Assembly (NCBI GenBank): GCA_018873245.2
Contig: JAEMBT020000002.1
Span: 10,452,001-10,516,000 of the forward strand
Direction of reading: 5' to 3'
From: Archegozetes longisetosus
Taxonomy: Eukaryota > Arthropoda > Arachnida > Sarcoptiformes > Trhypochthoniidae
Length of the DNA: 64,000 bases
The notes beneath the pieces are model-generated. The model was not told where the DNA came from, made no database searches, and saw only the letters and a program-made list of their open reading frames with translations. The translations under genes and the position numbers were made by a program. This document shows, in pieces, positions 58,641-64,000 of this stretch (position 1 is its first letter; each line of letters starts with the position of its first letter).

Positions 58641-60293
58641 TCACATCAAGTTTTCCATTTCTTTCATGAACTGATCGTACGCGTCATCCTTTGACGGAGC
58701 ATTTAGTCCAGAATTTTGTGTTGTATTTGTGTATCTCTTAAACTCCATCGTATCATAACCTTAGGAAACGAAAAATTGCATTTTTAATATCAGAACATAA
58801 GACTAAAACTATAAGAAATTATACCTAATTTTGGAACTGATTTCTTGACCACTTTATCATCTCTTTTAACCCGTAAGGCGACGGGTGTGAATCTAGTGGC
58901 GTCTGCACTCAAGTTTCTGAGTTGTGGTTTTGCTTCGATGGTGGCCCTGTCAGAAATAAAATGAGCCTTATTTTTATCTTCCCGCTTAGACAGCGTCGGA
59001 GGAGCCGTGAACGTAGTTGACTGTGAATGTGGTGCCATCGGTCGCATTGCTGGCATCATTCTTGGACCACCAGCAAGTGGAACAGACATACGATGTGGAG
59101 GTAGACCTGGTCTCATTGCAGATGGTGGCGGCGGTCCTGGCATTCCAGGTCGTGGTACCATCAGTCCCGGAATATTGGTTTGAGATGTCGACCGGATTCC
59201 TGATTGTGGTGGAACTGGAGGTCTAAACATCATCATAGAAGGAGGCGGTGGACCTGACGGTACATTAGCTGCACGCAATGAGGGTGGAGGAGGTATTGCT
59301 GAATGAGTTGGAGCTGAACTAGAACTTTGGTGCGCACCAATAGTTGGCAGCGATTGTATTGACTGAACGGTTTGTGATAAATTTTCGTTTACATTCACGG
59401 ATTTCTCCATTTGTTCGATTTCTTTCAAGAATTCATTAATATCAGAGTCTTTATCGTTAGCTTGTGTCTCATCACTAAACCTAATCTTTTTGCTCTTATC
59501 CCTATCGTCGTCACTGTCATAATCATCATCACAATCGTCTTCAATATCACTTAAAACAGGTGGTGGTCCAGGCGGCACACCTGGAGGTGTCTTGTTATGG
59601 CTGACTTGCGACGTCAGGTTAGGTTTCTTTAATATTGACTGGGGCACTGTTTGTTCACTTAAAGGTTTATTAACAACATTAGTATTAGTCGCTTCCATTG
59701 GAACCGCTGGTAATGGGATGTCATCAATGGTTACTTCTTGTGCAGATTTAACCGATTCATAAAATTTAATCAATTGATTGCGTTTTGACTCATATTCGAC
59801 TTCCATTCGTTTCAATTCGAGAAACTTATTGTGATCTTCTTTACTCTATGGGTAAATGAGTTGAATTATGAATTAATAAAACTAAATACAAGATAATAAT
59901 AGTTGTCATACATAGAGTCGACATAATCGATCCCAGGTTTCTTTCATTTTTCTTCTTTTATCTTTCAAGACTTTTTCGTTAAGAGGAGGCGGAGTATTCA
60001 CGTTATACTCCATTTGATCCAATCTTTCCAAGTCTGCTATTATCTGAAACGGATCTTTGCCCTTAAGAACTGCCGTTCGGACTAACATCCGCTGCTTTTT
60101 ATTCTATTTAAACAAAATCAATTAACACAATTGCAAACAGTTTGAAAGAATAGATTAATGAAAACATAAGTAATAAATGATTTGAAGGATTTAATACTTT
60201 TCTGAGTTCTCTCTTCCGCGCCTCTTTTCGTGCCTGGTCTGTTGGGTTCATATATTTACCACTTTTTGTGGTATTTATCGAACGTCTTCCCAT
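58641..60293 (-). CDS. WBP11: WW domain-binding protein 11 (WBP11/SIPP1)
   Basis: Exons 60293-60198, 60103-59912, 59845-58825 and 58759-58641 give 475 residues (human 641, the difference being shorter proline tracts). It is a nuclear pre-mRNA splicing factor that binds PQBP1 WW domains and protein phosphatase 1. Seen: invariant N-terminus MGRRSINTTKSGKYMNPTDQ and ARKEARKREL, KKQRMLVRTAVLK, PPLNEKVLKDKRRKMKE, and LELKRMEVEYESKRNQL. Then ILKKPN, proline-rich PPGVPPGPPPV and SGPPPPSMMMF, an acidic DDCDDDYDSDDD block, and KKIRFSDET, resembling a PP1 RVxF-type site (inference). The C-terminus is TRFTPVALRVKRDDKVVKK, then KDDAYDQFMKEMENLM. All four junctions keep phase. Confidence 0.95.
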
Positions 60294-62610
60294 TATTTAA
60301 TTGTTTTGTTTGTCTTTAATATTCAAAGTTTTTACTTAATTGTTTCAGAGTTGAAGTCGATTTTACGAATCTCTTTGTTGTTGAAAATAATTTAATATTA
60401 AAACTGATTATAGTTAAAGCAACCCATAAAGACATAAATACTTAGTCAGATGACATGTTAAAAGAAATAATTATTTGAATGAATTAGTAGTTTAGTTGTA
60501 TATTAACTTAAATTAGTATCTGTTTTCAACATTAAAACATGAGTAATAATCTAATGAAAATATTGTTAAATGGTTGACACTTAACATAAAGCACGTCTTT
60601 AAAGAGATTATCAACGAATAGTTTTAAATTTAAAGTAAAAGTTTTACGGCTTTTATATCTATTAACGATATTTAAATACATGGGTTTTAGTTGACTAGTA
60701 AGTTGTTTAGTTTAAATGTTGCAACTTACTTTCAAACACCTATTGATATATACCTTAATTAGGGTGACCAAGTGTCTCGCATTGTGCGGGATTGTCCCAC
60801 ATTTAAGAGTTGTGTCCCGCATACCGTATGCACCACTTGCGGGACGGAAAATGTCATATATTTTAATATTTATCTTAACAGATTTCCACTGTACAAATAA
60901 TGCAATTTTGTTGTCAACACGTTTCTTATCTTAAAATATGTGGAGATCTTTAGATAAAGAGTTTTAATCCGATTATCTGATATCTTGTTTTCATTCACAT
61001 GGTGTGTAACTCTTATAAAATGCAGTTTTCAATCAAATCTTTAGTTTATATTTCAAATAACTGTTATTTCAAACTGTGATTTGTAACTTCAATCAGATTA
61101 AAACTCTTTAAAAATTTATAAGTATTTAACAGTTTTTGAGTTGGTCACCCTAACCTTAATCTAACAAAACTTATCATATGCTTTAAACAAGCTGATTAGG
61201 AGCAGCACGTTCTACAACTTATTGTTAACTGTATGGTATGAGTCAACTGTGAAGTCAACTAAAACCAAACAAAAATTAGTCGAGCAGTAAAACATGAATG
61301 ATTTATTAAGAGAAGGCACTAAATGGTAGAAGATTAGGCAAATACTTTGAGAATAGGAGAGAAGATTAATGTAACGTTGACAAGCAATAAAGTTAGATTA
61401 GTTTAGAAGACTTGTTAGCGAACTAAGTGTATAAGAATAGTGACTGTAGTACAGTTCGGTAATAAAGTTATCCATTGTGAGCGTGTGCTGTTTTCTATGC
61501 AATTTTCAAGTCAATTCTAAAATACACCTTTTAAAAAGAAGTCTTTCTAAATGTAAACTTAAGACCTAGATTAACGATAAACCAGTAGGCTTTTAGATGA
61601 AATGATGACAGTGTTGTTGCAAGTCATGTAGATCTCTAAGCTCATAATAATTAATACTGATAGAGGTGAGTCTAACCTTAAATTTAGGTTTAAAATGAAG
61701 CTTTAGAGAAGGTTAAAAGGAAAAAAAGAAAGATGAAGTAAAACTGCTTTGTAAAGTATTGAGAGAATACTTGATTCCGTCCAAAAGCCAATCAGTGATT
61801 CAATACAACTATTGCATACTTAATATATTGCTCAATTAAAGCTACTATAATTCAATGAGTAACGTTTGACCAACAATACTTTATCAAGAATGAGAGAAAG
61901 AACAGTTCATTAGGTATGACTTGTTATTGATAGTTTTGAAATTAAATTTGTTCAGAGAACGATGTATCTGTTGAGAGGCATATTTGGTTGAATCGAATTT
62001 CCAATTATTAAATGATTGAGTTGGAGACCCAAAAAATGTAGAATTGATTACTAAACTTTATTCATATAAACTTTCAATAAAATTTATAAAAACTCATCAC
62101 TTAATAATTAATAAATTAAAACAAGTCGTTGAGTATCTAATTAGTTGTGGCAAAGAGTTCTTTAAAACGTATGAAAAGTTTCAAAGTTTAATGTTAGTTA
62201 CTTTTAATCTCTTTTTGCCACTTTTGCCATTTAAAAATGTCGTATAAATAACAAAAAACACTAGATTCAAATAAAATAATTCAATATTTTGCAAGCCCAT
62301 TATCGGTACATAAAATATTAAACGAATGCAAAAATCTTGGAGAAGTCAAAATTCTGGAATCAGATATGAAATGTAACGCTGAAGAATTGACAAATTTCAA
62401 ATTTCTACTCATTCAATGCTTTACAAACATTCATATTTAAAACATTACTATTAGATAGGATTGGATTGACTATGTTGGAGTACAGATGCTGTAGCCAGTC
62501 GTTCATAAATGAAACAATAATTTTAATTCTTAACTTATGGTAAAAGTTAGATAACTGAAACCAAGATGAAGAACTCCAAGAGATCGTTTACAAGCAATTA
62601 GGTGAGAAGT
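60294..62610. other. Intergenic region with WBP11 promoter and PLA2G6-like 3' flank
   Basis: 2.3 kb of AT-rich DNA between tandem minus-strand genes. Besides the hAT-type element at 60760-61152 I see only random short frames. Confidence 0.5.
60760..61152. mobile_element. Non-autonomous hAT-type MITE with 8-bp target duplication
   Basis: A 393-bp element begins TAGGGTGACCAA and ends TTGGTCACCCTA, perfect 12-bp terminal inverted repeats. It is flanked by identical 8-bp direct repeats ACCTTAAT (60752-60759 and 61153-61160). An 8-bp duplication is the hAT signature, and GGGTGACCA ends followed by subterminal CCCGC/GCGGG motifs (GTGCGGGATTGTCCCAC, GTGTCCCGCAT, TTGCGGGACGG) resemble widespread hAT-like MITEs. 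It has no transposase frame. The intact ends and duplication suggest a relatively recent insertion. Confidence 0.85.
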
Positions 62611-64000
62611 TCAATTAAATAACAAAGAAATTAATTCTTGGACCTCACTTTTGCGACTATACATGTAAGCTGTTGTCTCCCATAACATATTGACTAATTT
62701 AGTGTTGTTTGTTTCATCAAGTGGTATGTCTTCGGAAAGAGGAGGATTTAAACGAAAATAAGGTACTCCTATCATAGAACACCAGGCTTTGGCCCTCTCC
62801 ACCACTTGACCATCTGACTGGGACGCCTATCATATCAATTAACATTTATTTAATACTTTAGTCTCAGTTCCAGTTCAGTCGGAATCATTATTTGTGAGTA
62901 AGTTTAATTAAAATAGAAATTGTGAAATACCTGTTCAATAAGTAGTTGACCCAATGCTGAAGCAGAAACTGCTATTTTCGCTACTCCTATAAATCAATGT
63001 TGGATTAATTCAGATATCACTTAAAATAGATAGCCAAAATTCAAATCAATGTTACCGAATAATGAATCAGGTCTATAGACGTCAATGATTGGCACTTGTT
63101 TGATAGGTATTGCTCCGGTTCCTAACGAAACCACTAGTTCTAGTGGGAGCTTTTCGGATTCTCTATTCTATAAAAACATACATTTCAATAAAATTCAACT
63201 CTACATAAAATTGAGATTAGAAAGTGAGAACTTCATACCATAACGTCTAATGCTTTATTGATTGAGTGAATTTCTGTTAATGTATCCAAAGTAGGGTTGT
63301 TCGATATAAGTCCACCTAAAACACAATGTAAAGTCAAGATTTAAAGCTGAGATCATTTTGGAATCTATTATCACTTGAAAACTGAATTTCATACCATCAA
63401 GGAAACTACCACAGGGTCTGAAATAAGTTGGAGCAGCACCTGATGAGCGAGCAGTTCTCCAAATAAATTGATCCTGAGGCTTAGGCATATCAGCTATTGG
63501 CTCATTCTTGACTTTATAGCCTAGCACTTCATTCGGTGAGTCATAGTTTCTAAACAATTGAAGGTCAGGTGGAAAACGATCGGCGACTGTTGCAGTTATC
63601 ATAATCCTTAAAATATTTGAATTATTATTTTGAAGTTGAAAGTTATTTTGACTGTATTGACAATAAAATAAACTAACCTTGGCTTTCTGACATCACTCAT
63701 ACGACAATCTTCTCCAAGAGTTTTTTGCAGAAACTTTTCTAGTGGTTCGGAATCATAAGGTCTAACGCCAACAAAGACCTTGTCTTTCAATCTAAAATAT
63801 AATTGACGACATTCGTGGGCTGTGGTAGCGGAAGCATAACATTACTTGAATAAAATAGGTTCAAGTGAATAGAACTTGAAAATGAAAGCTAACCCGAGTG
63901 TCCCATTGATAATGAAAGCGCTAATATTGCTCCAGTACTCGTGCCAGATATCCAATCAAAACACTCAGTAATTTTCTTTTTCATCATTACTTCTAAGACC
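62611..64000 (-). CDS. PLA2G6: Calcium-independent phospholipase A2 (group VI, PLA2G6-like), C-terminal part
   Basis: Exons within the window: >64000-63894, 63819-63678, 63606-63395, 63315-63239, 63167-63056, 62986-62931 and 62826-62611, all in phase; the ankyrin repeats and N-terminus lie beyond the right edge. The enzyme hydrolyses the sn-2 acyl chain of phospholipids. Seen: patatin lipase motif [15 protein letters not shown] with nucleophile Ser in [43 protein letters not shown], and [18 protein letters not shown]. The catalytic Asp is in [14 protein letters not shown], with [18 protein letters not shown] and [20 protein letters not shown] downstream. It ends at ELISLLFN. Order and spacing match the animal group VI catalytic domain throughout. 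Confidence 0.95.

Overview
This is a 64 kb piece of an AT-rich, intron-dense animal nuclear genome. Most introns are 53-110 nt with GT..AG ends, separated by a few multi-kilobase introns. I read 15 protein-coding genes by joining exons in phase by hand; all are animal-type. Several are ordinary bilaterian orthologues, and one secreted lipid-binding-type protein resembles the mite group-7 allergen/JHBP (TULIP) fold. An arthropod, most likely a chelicerate such as an acariform mite, is my best inference; nothing in the window proves the taxon. I found no rRNA, tRNA, CRISPR array or prokaryotic operon.

Layout, left to right. 1-3241 (+): most of eIF4E-transporter (4E-T), its 5' end cut by the window edge. 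5634-9638 (+): FOXK with FHA and forkhead domains. 11727-12635 (+): a small secreted protein I do not recognise. 13518-15872 (-): a secreted two-lobed TULIP-type protein with a furin-type site between its halves. 15873-19333: gene-poor. 19334-20019 (+): ARL4-like GTPase. 22639-24066 (+): alpha-tubulin with a TATA promoter and a 5'UTR intron. 24536-26476 (+): ecdysoneless. 26734-27483 (-): mitochondrial ICT1/MRPL58, convergent with ecdysoneless. 27928-32472 (+): CD36/SCARB scavenger receptor. 33446-34988 (+): RFC5. 36031-45072 (+): matrix metalloproteinase of the Mmp2/GPI type. 45712-49724 (-): an 834-residue RRM + F-box + leucine-rich-repeat protein. 51173-53394 (-): anoctamin-8-like. 54222-57961 (-): USP36/42-type deubiquitinase. 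58641-60293 (-): WBP11. 62611-64000 (-): C-terminal part of a group VI (PLA2G6) phospholipase A2.

The genes form no pathway cluster; neighbours are mostly unrelated housekeeping and cell-surface genes. Links are loose: 4E-T acts on mRNA repression, ecdysoneless and WBP11 on pre-mRNA splicing, and RFC5 on replication, with a palindromic E2F-type site just upstream. Ecdysoneless and ICT1 are convergent, and their polyadenylation signals imply overlapping transcript ends.

Mobile DNA is light but clear. A 393-bp element at 60760-61152 has 12-bp terminal inverted repeats and a perfect 8-bp target duplication (hAT type). Four dispersed 131-140 bp foldback elements (near 13.3, 17.0, 28.8 and 50.7 kb) form one family.

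The most unusual items are the RRM-F-box-LRR protein (with a probable GC-AG intron through its RNP1 motif), the tandem TULIP protein with a convertase site, and an apparent one-base frame break near the end of the USP36-like gene. All exon boundaries are hand-read predictions without transcript support.
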